DNA from: CBDVAK01 sp965371945
GTDB lineage: Bacteria; Pseudomonadota; Gammaproteobacteria; Competibacterales; JAHEDQ01
Reading direction: 5' to 3'
Assembly: GCA_965371945.1 (NCBI GenBank)
Contig: CBDVAK010000056.1
Span: 1-15,001, forward strand
DNA length: 15,001 nt
This document shows positions 1-8,300 of this stretch, in pieces. Position numbers and translations under genes: made by a program. Every line of letters starts with the position of its first letter. The stretch's first letter is position 1. The notes beneath the pieces are model-generated. The model had not been told where the DNA came from. It did no database searches and was given only the letters and a program-made list of their open reading frames with translations.

Positions 1-380
1 GGGCCCTGACCAACCAGGACTTGAAGCGACGTCTGGTCGAAGTCACGGCGGCAGGCGGCGAGGGTCTGATGCTGCACCGTGACAGTTCCCGCTACCGCGC
101 GGGCCGCTCCAATGACCTGCTCAAACTCAAGCTGACGGACGACAGTGAAGCCCGCGTGGTTGCCCACACGCCGGGAGGTGGACGCTACCAGGGCATGATG
201 GGTTCGTTGCTGGTGGAAACACCTGACGGCACCCGGTTCCATATCGGGACAGGGTTTACCGATCAACAACGACGCGACCCGCCGCCACCCGGCAGCACCA
301 TCACCTATCGCTATCAGGGGCACACCAGCCAGGGTATTCCCAGATTTGCCAGCTTTGTGCGGGTCGCCGCGCGCCACTGA
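1..380 (+). CDS. ATP-dependent DNA ligase, C-terminal part (5' end outside window)
   Basis: This open frame enters from the left edge, in phase from base 3, and ends at TGA 378-380. About 125 residues are visible. They carry what look like nucleotidyltransferase motif IV (GGEGLMLHR) and motif V (LLKLK). A compact OB-fold tail follows, with the pattern GxMGSLLVETPDG, then FHIGTGFTDQQR. This layout fits the small ATP-dependent ligases of Haemophilus, Neisseria and Vibrio (Lig E type), which seal nicks in duplex DNA and often carry an export signal. The adenylation lysine and any signal peptide lie outside the window, so periplasmic location cannot be judged. The family call is firm and the Lig E subtype is likely. 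Confidence 0.88.
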   Translation, partial: ALTNQDLKRRLVEVTAAGGEGLMLHRDSSRYRAGRSNDLLKLKLTDDSEARVVAHTPGGGRYQGMMGSLLVETPDGTRFHIGTGFTDQQRRDPPPPGSTITYRYQGHTSQGIPRFASFVRVAARH

Positions 381-683
381 TTCAGTCGCTCCAGCGATAG
401 CAAAGGTTCGGAGCACGATCCAGCCGCCCGAGCCTCTGCAACAGCGCCTCGAACAATGAGCGCCGGGGGAGGTAGACCAGCAGCACTATACTCTTCGCAT
501 TTAGCCCGCATTCCTCACCAGTGCACGTGAGGATCGCGCACTGGTGAGGAATGCGGGTTAGCCATGAGCTTGCACCGACCGGCAGGATATGGCGTACTGA
601 TGCCCGAGTCAGGTGGGGCAGCGGCCGGTGGGCGCGCTGAGGGAAGGCTCCGTCCGGACCCGGCAACAGGGAGTGATGTGCCG
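381..683. other. Intergenic stretch with a large inverted repeat; possible transposase remnant
   Basis: This 303-bp gap lies between the ligase stop and the DUF3135 start. Its clearest content is the inverted repeat at 502-560. On the minus strand, 382-510 reads as an open tail ending LFEALLQRLGRLDRAPNLCY plus four residues and a stop. It looks protein-like and could be the last piece of a decayed gene, perhaps a transposase, but I cannot match it to a family. The plus frame is also open from an ATG at 564 into the DUF3135 gene, but that stretch does not resemble the family and is treated as non-coding. Confidence 0.4.
502..560. repeat. Long inverted repeat (possible MITE or palindromic repeat unit)
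   Basis: The left arm at 505-524 (cccgcattcctcaccagtgc) is perfectly complementary to the right arm at 538-557, with a 13-nt loop at 525-537. The pairing extends three more positions to 502 and 560, with one G-T pair. No T-run follows, so it is not a typical intrinsic terminator. The length and perfection suggest either a miniature inverted-repeat element or a transcript-stabilising hairpin of the upstream ligase gene. I see no convincing target-site duplication beside it. Confidence 0.7.
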
Positions 684-1043
684 ATGACCGCCCGAACACC
701 ATTCAACTTCGATGCCTGGAAGCAACTCGCGCAGACAGACCCGGCAGCGTTCGAGTTGCGCCGCAGCCGTAGGATAGAATCCGAGATCGGCACACTGGCG
801 GGAGAACGTGCCAGGCGCGTTCGTGGTCTGCAATTCAGGATCGATATGGAAAGGCGCCGTTCCAGGTCACCCCTGGGCGCCTGCATGCGTATTCATAAGA
901 TGATGCTGGAACAGCTTGAGTCGCGTTTTCAACCGGCGCTGACCGGCAGCCTCGCGTCCAGACTTGCGGGACGGACAGTGGCGGCGCCAAGATCCGCCGA
1001 CATCATTCCGCTGCGGAAACCCCGGCACAACCCCGATAACTGA
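684..1043 (+). CDS. DUF3135 family protein
   Basis: This is a 119-residue basic cytoplasmic protein. Residues 8-75 match the DUF3135 pattern as I know it: FDAWKQLAQTDPAAFE near the N-terminus, then RRIESEI, GLQFRIDMERRRS (49-60), then PLGACMRIHKMM (63-74). The family is small, mostly helical, largely gammaproteobacterial and of unknown function. An upstream in-frame ATG at 564 exists, but the extra 40 residues are Gly/Ala/Arg-rich and unlike the family. ATG 684 is preceded by AGGGAG (668-673) at 10 nt and sits just before the conserved region, so it is chosen. The tail after residue 80 is probably disordered. The next gene converges from the other strand. Confidence 0.82.
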   Translation: MTARTPFNFDAWKQLAQTDPAAFELRRSRRIESEIGTLAGERARRVRGLQFRIDMERRRSRSPLGACMRIHKMMLEQLESRFQPALTGSLASRLAGRTVAAPRSADIIPLRKPRHNPDN

Positions 1044-1045
1044 TG

Positions 1046-1071
1046 TATACCTTCGGCATGCCGTGGGTATA
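1046..1071. terminator. Nested dyad between convergent genes, possible bidirectional terminator
   Basis: The sequence is tatacc, a 2-nt mismatch, the 10-bp palindrome cggcatgccg, a 2-nt mismatch, then ggtata. It therefore has 22 of 26 symmetric positions. A second small hairpin (gtgggt/gcccac, 1063-1080) overlaps it. The dyad lies in the 42-bp gap between two convergent stop codons, where a shared terminator is expected. Neither strand has a clear T-tract, so termination is inferred from position only. Confidence 0.35.
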
Positions 1072-1085
1072 AAAGCCCACGCTGG

Positions 1086-1733
1086 TCAGGAAGCGTTGAC
1101 GCGACTGACCTTGCCGCACTGCCCCAAGCGGTAGAAACAGCGCAACTCCCGGAGCATCTCGGGACTGCCGTAGTGATGACGATAACGCTGATCCAACTCC
1201 CGGCAATAGCGCCCGGCGTAGTGGTTTGCGTGGCTGTAAAGCTCCAGATCATCAGCTGACAGCGCATCGTCGAACACCGGCGTATCAAACAACCGTTGAC
1301 GCAGCCGATGTGGCTGACCGCCAGGTTGCCCGACGATCAACATCAGACAGGCCACGTACTTGTCGACCTCAGCCTGCATCTCGAGCTCGAACTGGGTCAC
1401 GGTTTGATCCTGTCCGGCCTTCCACGCCACGTACAGAAAATGGCTGATTCCTTCCAGCGCCAACAAACAGGATTGCAGATTACCATCGTGCAACCGCTTC
1501 GATGGATCACTTCGACACAGTGTTTCAACCACCTCCCGGTCCAGATAGAGCGACATCTCGAGTTTGCCATCCTGCTGACGAACCAACAGTTTCTCGTGTA
1601 CCTCCCGTGGACTGTCACTGGTATCCAGTTGTCGCGCCAATCCCGCATCGGTAATCAGGAAGTCCTCGACCCGATGTGGCACAGGGACGCCGTAGATGCT
1701 TTGCAGGTGGCATTGCAGACTATTCAGCGGCAT
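1086..1733 (-). CDS. Conserved-looking hypothetical protein
   Basis: I do not recognise a named domain in this 215-residue protein. It is soluble and mostly helical, with no signal peptide or membrane segment. Notable segments are LEGISHFLYVAW (about 92-103), QFELEMQAEVDKYV (about 113-126) and SHANHYAGRYCRELDQRYRHHY near the end. The regular acidic and histidine positions in the two helical segments could bind metal, but that is speculation. An in-frame stop lies just upstream (1743-1745), so ATG 1733 is the only sensible start, yet no free Shine-Dalgarno sequence precedes it. A hairpin at 1746-1771 lies between it and the co-oriented upstream gene, with which it is probably co-transcribed. 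Confidence 0.75.
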   Translation of the reverse strand: MPLNSLQCHLQSIYGVPVPHRVEDFLITDAGLARQLDTSDSPREVHEKLLVRQQDGKLEMSLYLDREVVETLCRSDPSKRLHDGNLQSCLLALEGISHFLYVAWKAGQDQTVTQFELEMQAEVDKYVACLMLIVGQPGGQPHRLRQRLFDTPVFDDALSADDLELYSHANHYAGRYCRELDQRYRHHYGSPEMLRELRCFYRLGQCGKVSRVNAS

Positions 1734-1745
1734 GGCGGTTCGATC

Positions 1746-1771
1746 AGGAGACTGTCCGAGAACAGCCTCCT
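1746..1771 (-). promoter_or_regulatory. Hairpin between two co-oriented genes, possibly masking a ribosome-binding site
   Basis: Read on the minus strand, AGGAGGCTGT pairs with ACAGTCTCCT across a 6-nt loop, giving 10 pairs that include one G-U. The hairpin overlaps the stop codon of the upstream gene and ends 12 nt before the start codon of the next. The only Shine-Dalgarno-like sequence (AGGAGG) in this gap is in its 5' arm, so in the folded state it would be paired. A role in coupling or limiting translation of the downstream gene is inference. Confidence 0.45.
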
Positions 1772-2390
1772 AATGACTGGCGCGGCTGACCATGGATTCC
1801 GCGGGATGGATACCGAGTCCGCGCAACTTTTCCGCGGCCCGCCGGCTACCCGTTCGCAGCCACAGTTCGTAGAGTCTCAGCACATCCGTACCACTCTGCA
1901 GATGAGTACGTTCGGTGATTTCCCCCAGCACATCGACGAAATCCTGGAACTTGGCAGCCAGTTCGGCAAAAACCTGGTTCAACACCTTGACCCTTGTCCG
2001 GCTTTGCGACAGGCAGTCATAGGCGCTGCCACCCATGGCGACGTAGTAGTCGACATCGACCAGCTTGCGATTGAGGCTCTCGGAAAATGCACCTGAAATG
2101 AACAGAGCGACGTCACCCAGGCGACGCAGATATTGGCAGCGGACCTGGTCGCTGGTTGCCGAGACCGCCTCGGCATAGACCATGGCCAGCGGCTGTAGGG
2201 TGGGGCCATCCGCGGTCTGTTCAAAGAATCTGTCGGAGCGGGTGTACTGGGTCAGCAGATCGACCACATAACCAACTGTGTCCTGCTCCGCTTCCACCTT
2301 TTGATTGGCCATCGCCGAGGTGACTGCACCATGGAAGTATTCCCGTACATTGGTGCTGGCAATCAGCTTGCAATCATGGCTCACATCCAT
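1770..2390 (-). CDS. Conserved-looking hypothetical protein
   Basis: This 206-residue soluble, helical protein has no domain I can name, no signal peptide and no membrane segment. Characteristic parts are STNVREYFHGAVTSAM (about 12-27), the acidic DTVGYVVDLLTQYTRS, and RRLGDVALFISGAFSESL. The C-terminal third has LRLYELWLRTGSRRAAEKLR. ATG 2390 is preceded on the minus strand by AAGGGAG at about 8 nt, a good ribosome-binding site, and the coding feel begins there. The frame is open further upstream to 2540, but that part is Gly/Arg-rich and unconvincing; an extension back to about 2460 cannot be excluded. It lies 36 nt upstream of the gene at 1086-1733, so the two probably form a bicistronic unit. 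Confidence 0.78.
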   Translation of the reverse strand: MDVSHDCKLIASTNVREYFHGAVTSAMANQKVEAEQDTVGYVVDLLTQYTRSDRFFEQTADGPTLQPLAMVYAEAVSATSDQVRCQYLRRLGDVALFISGAFSESLNRKLVDVDYYVAMGGSAYDCLSQSRTRVKVLNQVFAELAAKFQDFVDVLGEITERTHLQSGTDVLRLYELWLRTGSRRAAEKLRGLGIHPAESMVSRASH

Positions 2391-2749
2391 TGCTTCGACT
2401 CCCTTGACGCCAGGATTTGATTCCGCGAGGACTTTGCGTCCATCGCGATCCGTGCTCAGGAGCCCAGGGTTCAACCCGACCCGATGACCTCGAGACCTCC
2501 CCTTGCGATCAGGGGCCGTCCACTCGACGCCACCAGGCACTGTGTGCCCTGCAATGGCTCCCGTCCTGCACCAATTGTGAACAGCCGCCGCTGCCCAAAG
2601 TCGAATTCCGGTGTTTCAAGCTGCCGGCCGGGGGCCGCGGCCTGTTTGGCTGCGTTCACCTGCTGAGCCGTACAACTCAACTGCACATAACCAATACTGT
2701 AGACAACTTTTGTGCCAGTGGATTCCCCTTTTGTGGATTGGCCGGGGCA
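2391..2749. other. 359-bp stretch without a confident gene
   Basis: This should hold the promoter of the two minus-strand unknown genes, but I find no convincing -35/-10 pair. On the minus strand, the frame that ends with the phosphatase stop (2750-2752) stays open after it for 92 further codons, to a stop at 2471-2473. Inside it, GTG 2686 could start a 71-residue product (VQLSCTAQQVNAAKQAA and onward). That stretch lacks a clear ribosome-binding site and recognisable motifs. Plus-strand frames here also look non-coding. Confidence 0.4.
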
Positions 2750-3532
2750 CTACCACATCTGCGCCATCATCTCGTGGTCGGCCATAACCGGAAACACCAT
2801 CCGCCGTTCGGTACCCAATTCTATCAGCGTCAGTGCGGCCCCACTGGCGCCGTCCCGCAACCCGAAAACCGCGCCGGTATCAATGCAGTGCACGTTGCCG
2901 ACCCGATGCATCCCGTCAAACAATGGCGTATGCCCGACATATACCCGGCCCACCTGCCCGACCCCCTTTTTAACCTTGCCAAGCGCGCGGTAGCGTCCCC
3001 ACAGTGCCGTTTCCAGAGTGCGCGGATCGCCTGCCATCACGCTGGCGACGAACGCCGGCCAGTCCTGTTTCCTGGGCACATCCGCATGCACGATACCCAC
3101 CGTATCCGCAGGACACTCGATCTCCAGAACATAGGGCAAATCCGCCAGCACTGCACGCAACTGCTGGCGTACCGGCTCGGTCTCGGCGAAAAACCATCCA
3201 CCACCGTTGGCCCACCAGAAGTGCACGGCGCGGCGATCCTCCGGTTCGGTGTCCAGCAACATCTGCTCATGGTTGCCGCGCACGGCGTGGAACCACGGCA
3301 AACCCAGAAACTCCAGCACCCGTACCGATTCAGGACCCCGGTCGACCAGATCACCGACCGAAAACAGCCGGTCGACCCCGGTATCGAAGCCAATTTGCCG
3401 CAGGGCGTGTTCCAGGGTGGTGAAGCAACCGTGCAGGTCGCCCATCACCCAGTCGCGGCCCTTGTCATTGCGATCGAAACGCCTAATGCGCTGCAACTCG
3501 AAACCCGTCAGATTTTCAACTTGAAAAGCCAT
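2750..3532 (-). CDS. PrpA/PphA-like serine/threonine protein phosphatase (metallophosphoesterase)
   Basis: This 260-residue protein has the bimetal PPP-family signature in order: GDLHG (31-35), GDLVDRG (60-66), GNHE (86-89), a metal-ligand histidine in GIVHADVP (149), and VGHTP (199-203) followed by CIDTGAVFG. The compact size and spacing match bacterial and lambda-type phosphatases such as E. coli PrpA/PphA (about 218 residues). These remove phosphate from Ser/Thr/Tyr or His residues with Mn2+. It is cytoplasmic, with no signal or membrane segment. ATG 3532 leaves about 30 residues before the first motif, slightly longer than usual; only a weak AGG precedes it. Its substrate cannot be told from context. 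It is transcribed divergently from the MgtC-family gene. Confidence 0.9.
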   Translation of the reverse strand: MAFQVENLTGFELQRIRRFDRNDKGRDWVMGDLHGCFTTLEHALRQIGFDTGVDRLFSVGDLVDRGPESVRVLEFLGLPWFHAVRGNHEQMLLDTEPEDRRAVHFWWANGGGWFFAETEPVRQQLRAVLADLPYVLEIECPADTVGIVHADVPRKQDWPAFVASVMAGDPRTLETALWGRYRALGKVKKGVGQVGRVYVGHTPLFDGMHRVGNVHCIDTGAVFGLRDGASGAALTLIELGTERRMVFPVMADHEMMAQMW

Positions 3533-3714
3533 CTTATACCTGTCGCTACTGGCCTGTCGCAGCTGGAGACTTGGCCGGATCGCCTATTCTGCGTCCCCCG
3601 GGAGCCCCAGCGTGACGGGGATAGTTCCACGACACTGCGTCTTGGAAGCACGATTCGTACACAACGGGTAGAATTGACCCATATGACCGCAGCGGCCTCC
3701 GAGTTAATCGCACC
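3533..3714. promoter_or_regulatory. Divergent promoter region between phosphatase and MgtC-family genes
   Basis: This 182-bp gap separates divergent start codons, so it must carry promoters for both genes unless they lie further inside. A -10-like TAGAAT is at 3669-3674 on the plus strand, but no well-placed -35 is visible. An 11-codon open frame starts at 3683 near the right end. Confidence 0.4.
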
Positions 3715-3718
3715 ATGA
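3683..3718 (+). other. Possible 11-codon leader ORF overlapping the MgtC-family start
   Basis: ATG 3683 opens the peptide MTAAASELIAP and ends at TGA 3716-3718. It overlaps the ATG at 3715 in an ATGA arrangement typical of translational coupling. The larger gene has no clear Shine-Dalgarno sequence of its own, which would fit delivery of ribosomes by the leader. The leader's own ribosome-binding site is also weak, so this may be chance. Confidence 0.25.
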
Positions 3719-5268
3719 CCGAGCTTCCCCTTCACGAACTGTTTCTCAGATTTGGCCTGGCGGCGGCACTGGGATTCCTGATCGGTCTCGAGCGCGGCAA
3801 GGGCGCGCACGAAAATGTACATACGGGCAGCCGCGACTTCGTGCTGTTCGCCCTGATCGGGGCAATCAGTGCATTCTCCGCCGAACTGCTGGCCAATGAC
3901 TGGCTCATCGCACTCGCATTCGCTGGGTTCCTGATCCTGCTGACCAGTGGCTACTGGGCGGACCGCCGCCAGGCCCATGACGGTGACATAGGCATTACCA
4001 GCGAAATCGCTGCCGTACTGACCTTCTTCCTGGGGATACTGGCGGTGAAGGGCAGCATAACGCTGGCCATCGCGCTGACCATCCTGACCCTGGCCGTGTT
4101 ATCACAAAAAGGGATGATCAGGCAGTTCTCCGCCAGCGTGCAACGCTATGAACTGGATGCCACGCTGAAACTGCTGGTGATCACATTCATCATATTGCCG
4201 ATACTCCCCAACCAGACGCTGGACAGCTACCTGACCGTTCCGCTGGGACAGGTTGCTGGACAATTGCAGAGCAACGGCCGGGTTGCAATCGACACCAAAC
4301 CGGGGCTCGATTTCGAAGTCGACCAGCAGATCGGGATCTACGACGACCAGCGCCGCAATCTCGGCACCCTGCAGGTCACCGAGGTGGGCGACGACAAGCT
4401 GGTGGCGGGCTACCAGGGTGATTTCCCGGGCTTGCTCAAGGACGGCAACACGCTGCGCATGGCCCTGGACATACCGGTGGTAGATACAATGATGGCGGCC
4501 ATCAGGCCCTACAAGGTCTGGCTCATCGTCGTACTGGTTTCATTCATCAGCTTCATCGGCTACGTGTTGATCAAGGTGATCGGCCCACGGGCCGGCATCG
4601 GTCTCACCGGAATCATCGGTGGGCTCGCTTCCAGCACCGTCACCACCCTGAGTTTCGCCAAGCGCAGCCTCGAGGCGCCGGACTGGAACCGAAATTTCGC
4701 GGTGGCCGTGATCCTGGCATCCTCGGTGATGTTTCCGCGGCTGTTGCTGGAAATCTTTGTTGTCAACGCCGCCCTGGCCAAGAACATGATGGTACCGCTG
4801 GGGGTCATGGGGCTGACCGGCCTGGTGGTGGCGGCCTTTTACCAATTGCGATCGGGATCGGAGCACAGTGCCGCCGGCGAACTGAAACTGGCAAACCCCT
4901 TCAGCCTCAAGTCCGCGATCACGTTCGGGCTGATATTCGCCTCCATATTGATGCTGACCCGACTGGCGATCACCTATCTCGGCGATGCCTGGCTGCCACT
5001 GATCGCACTGGTCAGCGGTCTGACGGACGCCGATGCGATTGCGTTCTCGCTCAGCGACGCCGAGCACTCGGGACTGATCAGTCTCGACTGGGCCAGTTTC
5101 AATGTCGTCCTGGGTGCACTGTCGAATACCTTCATGAAGCTGTTCCTGGTCCTGACCCTCGGTCACCGCGGTCTGTTCCGGCAATTGCTGGTTGCATTTC
5201 TGATCATCGGCGGTGTCGGCATCGTCACCATGTTTCTGTACTACGACCTGCCTACTGTCGGGTTTTGA
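3715..5268 (+). CDS. MgtC/SapB family membrane protein with DUF4010 domain and an inserted soluble domain
   Basis: This is a 517-residue polytopic inner-membrane protein. The N-terminal part (about 8-135) is MgtC/SapB-like: GLAAALGFLIGLERGKG, then TGSRDFVLFALIGA, then GDIGITSEIAAVLTFFLG. The C-terminal part (about 263-510) is DUF4010: YKVWLIVVLVSFISFIGYV, then the hallmark GGLASSTVTTLSFAKRS (302-318), then GLTDADAIAFSLS. Relatives are usually about 420 residues long. The excess is a hydrophilic, beta-rich segment at about 168-258 between the two membrane halves. The family's biochemical role is not settled; MgtC itself affects magnesium homeostasis and ATP synthase. Transport or regulation at the membrane is the safest reading. 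The SNF2 gene follows after 39 nt on the same strand, so co-transcription is possible. Confidence 0.88.
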   Translation: MTELPLHELFLRFGLAAALGFLIGLERGKGAHENVHTGSRDFVLFALIGAISAFSAELLANDWLIALAFAGFLILLTSGYWADRRQAHDGDIGITSEIAAVLTFFLGILAVKGSITLAIALTILTLAVLSQKGMIRQFSASVQRYELDATLKLLVITFIILPILPNQTLDSYLTVPLGQVAGQLQSNGRVAIDTKPGLDFEVDQQIGIYDDQRRNLGTLQVTEVGDDKLVAGYQGDFPGLLKDGNTLRMALDIPVVDTMMAAIRPYKVWLIVVLVSFISFIGYVLIKVIGPRAGIGLTGIIGGLASSTVTTLSFAKRSLEAPDWNRNFAVAVILASSVMFPRLLLEIFVVNAALAKNMMVPLGVMGLTGLVVAAFYQLRSGSEHSAAGELKLANPFSLKSAITFGLIFASILMLTRLAITYLGDAWLPLIALVSGLTDADAIAFSLSDAEHSGLISLDWASFNVVLGALSNTFMKLFLVLTLGHRGLFRQLLVAFLIIGGVGIVTMFLYYDLPTVGF

Positions 5269-5307
5269 ACAAAGTATCCGCACAATCCAGAAATCAAAAG
5301 AGCCAAC

Positions 5308-8300
5308 ATGTCTGAAGACAACCAACACACTGAATCGGCCGCCACGCGCGCCGACAATCCGTTCCTGTTTGACGCCGACCGGCTGCGCGAGATCGCCTCC
5401 GACACCATCATCAAGCGCGGTGTTGCCTACTTCAGGGAGAACCGCGTCACCGATCTGGACTGGGACGCCTCGGCGGTCAGAGGTCTGGTACATGGTTCGA
5501 TTCCTGACTCACCTTATATGGTCACCCTGTCCCACGATCACGACCAGGAATTGTGCATCGAGTGCGACTGCCCGTTCGACTGGGAACCGGTCTGCAAACA
5601 TGCGGTTGCCGTGCTACTCGGCTATGCCTCGCAGCTCGCGGACCCCGAGTCGGACAAGGTCAGCAGCGCGGCCGACCTGGCGGTCAAGGAGCGCTCGGAC
5701 CGGGCCCGTACCGAGGTACGCGTAAGCCATGTCTCCGGCCAACCCGCGTTCGGAACCTGGAACGCGGCCTCGTTGTCTCCCAGCAGCCATTTTCGACGCA
5801 ACTACACCGTGCAGATCCGCTCGCTGTCAGCCAGGGTCAACTACTGCAGCTGCCCGGATTGGGCCAGCAATCAGTTGGGGACCTGCAAACATATCGAAGC
5901 GGTGTTGCATCGTCTGCGAAAATCGGCGAAAGGCCGCAAGGACTATGACCGGGCGCCGCCGTTCCCGTTTGTCTGGCTGTCGTGGGACGCACCGGACGGC
6001 CCGGCCGTGCGTGTGCAACGTAGCCCTTCGCTGCCCCCGGACCTGGCGGAGATCATAGACCGCTATTTCGACGCAGCCGGCAGCTTCAGGGGTGAGTTGC
6101 CGGATGATTTCTTCCGCTTCAGCGACTTGGTCCAGGGACGAGACGATCTGCTGCTGGGGGAGGACGCCCTGCTCCATGTCAGGCAACTGGCGGAGGATGC
6201 CGCGCGGCGGGTCCGTGGTGATCGCATCCATGAGGAAATTCTGCGCTCCGGTCGCAGCCTGCCCGGGGTACACGCGCGGCTCTATCCATACCAGATAGAG
6301 GGAGTTGCGTTCCTGGCCTCCCGCGGCCGTGCCCTGCTGGCCGACGACATGGGCCTGGGCAAAACCCTGCAGGCGATCGCTGCCGCCCGCTGGCTGCAGC
6401 AGCATGCCGACGTTTCGAAAGTGCTGGTGATCTGTCCGGCCTCGCTCAAACACCAATGGGCACGGGAAATCGAACGCTTCACCGACAGCACGGCAACTGT
6501 GATCCAGGGTCCACCCGACCAACGCGCCCGCCAGTATCGCCAGAGTGGCAGTTTCCTGATCATGAACTACGAACTGGTGCTACGGGATCTGTCCTATCTG
6601 AATGAAAACGTGGCGCCAGACCTGTTGATCCTCGACGAGGCGCAACGCATCAAGAACTGGCGCACCAAGATCGCGTCGACGATCAAACTGATTGCCACCC
6701 GCTACGCTTTCGTGCTCACCGGCACACCACTCGAAAACCGACTGGAAGATCTCTACAGCCTGATGCAGGTGGTCGATCATCGCGTGCTGGGGCCGCTATG
6801 GCGCTACCTGATCGAATTTCATGTCAGCAACGATCGCGGCAAACTGCTGGGCTACCGCAACCTGTCCGAACTGCGGCGCCGGCTGGCGCCGGTGATGTTA
6901 CGCCGCAACCGCTCGCTGGTCGTCGAACAGCTTCCGGAACGCATCGAGCAACGTCTTGACGTACCCATGACGCCGAAGCAAATGGATCTTCACGATGCCG
7001 CGATGAAAAATGCCGCCAGCTACGCTGCCATCGCCAAGAAGAGGCCATTGACACCGGTGGAGCAGAACCGTCTGATGGCGGCCCTGCAACAGGCACGAAT
7101 GGCCTGCGATGCGGCCGGCCTGGTGGACAAGGAGACCAAAGGCGCCCCCAAGCTCGACGAGCTGGCACAACTGCTGGAAGATCTGTGCGTGCAGGAAGGG
7201 CTCAAGGTGGTGGTGTTCTCTCAGTGGGAGCGCATGACTGCAATGGCGGAAGCCGTCGCGCGAGGTCTGAAAATCGGCTGCGCGCGACTGCACGGTGGCG
7301 TCCCCACGGCCAAACGCGGCGCCTTGCTGGACCGGTTTCGGGAGGATGAATCCATTCAGGTGTTTATTTCCACCGACGCCGGTGGTGTCGGCCTGAATCT
7401 GCAGTGTGCCTCGGCAGTGATCAATCTGGATATGCCCTGGAATCCCGCGGTACTCGACCAGCGCATCGCCCGCGTGCACCGACTGGGTCAAGCCGGCACA
7501 GTTCAGGTGATACTGATGGTGGCGGCCGACAGCTACGAGGAACGCGTCACCGAACTGATACAGAACAAGCGCGACCTGTTCGACAACGTGGTGGACCCGG
7601 AAGCCACGGAGGATGTGGTCGGCGTCAACAAGAAACTTCTGGACACGCTGGTCGAAGACCTTCGCGAAGAAACCAAACCAAGTCCCGGCAACAAACCAGG
7701 CCCCGAAGATGAGCCGGCAACCACGGGCACAGCGGAGCCCGCGGGCGAAAAGACAGCTCTCTCCGAACCAGACACCACAGCCGAGGACGCCGCGGTTCGC
7801 CAAACCATCAGCGAAATTCAGACTGCATTCGGGCCCCGGATCGAAAGAATTCTGGGGGCGGGCGGCGGCCTGCTGGTGGTGGTCGACCACGTGGACGCCG
7901 AACTCGAGGAACGGGTGGAGACACTCACGGGCAATGTCCCCGTCGCCTTGATCGACCCCCATACCCTGACGGGATTGCAACGCCTGGGCGCCACTGCGGT
8001 GATCGGTCAAACTCGGCTCTGGTTCGATGCCGGCGAACAACCGCAAACCCCTGAAGTGCCGGCCCTGCTGGCAATAGCCCGCCGCAAGCTGGCTGCCGGG
8101 GAGGTTCTGATCGAACAGCAACATATCTCCGCTGCTCTGGAGCTGGTGGCCTCCGCCATGGTCGCCGCAGCGGCCTGTCATTCGGGTCAGAGCCAAGCGC
8201 CGACACTGCCGGAAGTAGCGGTGTGGATCTACTCCCGGGCACTACCGGCCGGTACCGTGTCAGCCGAACAGGGCACGGCCATCATGCGTGCCGTATCGCT

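Noticed and set aside
564..683. Longer start (ATG 564) for the DUF3135 protein
   Set aside because: The extra 40 residues do not look like the family, while ATG 684 has a ribosome-binding site and precedes the conserved region directly.
2417..3718. Long plus-strand open frame (433 codons) opposite the phosphatase
   Set aside because: It is antisense to a gene with complete phosphatase motifs, and its composition (His/Pro/Arg-rich) and lack of motifs mark it as a shadow frame.
4540..5493. 317-codon minus-strand open frame opposite the MgtC-family gene
   Set aside because: It is Gln/Asp/His/Gly-rich mirror sequence of a membrane protein, with no motifs.
6898..8196. 432-codon minus-strand open frame inside the SNF2 gene
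   Set aside because: It lies opposite conserved helicase motifs and shows no family features; long antisense frames are common in GC-rich genes.
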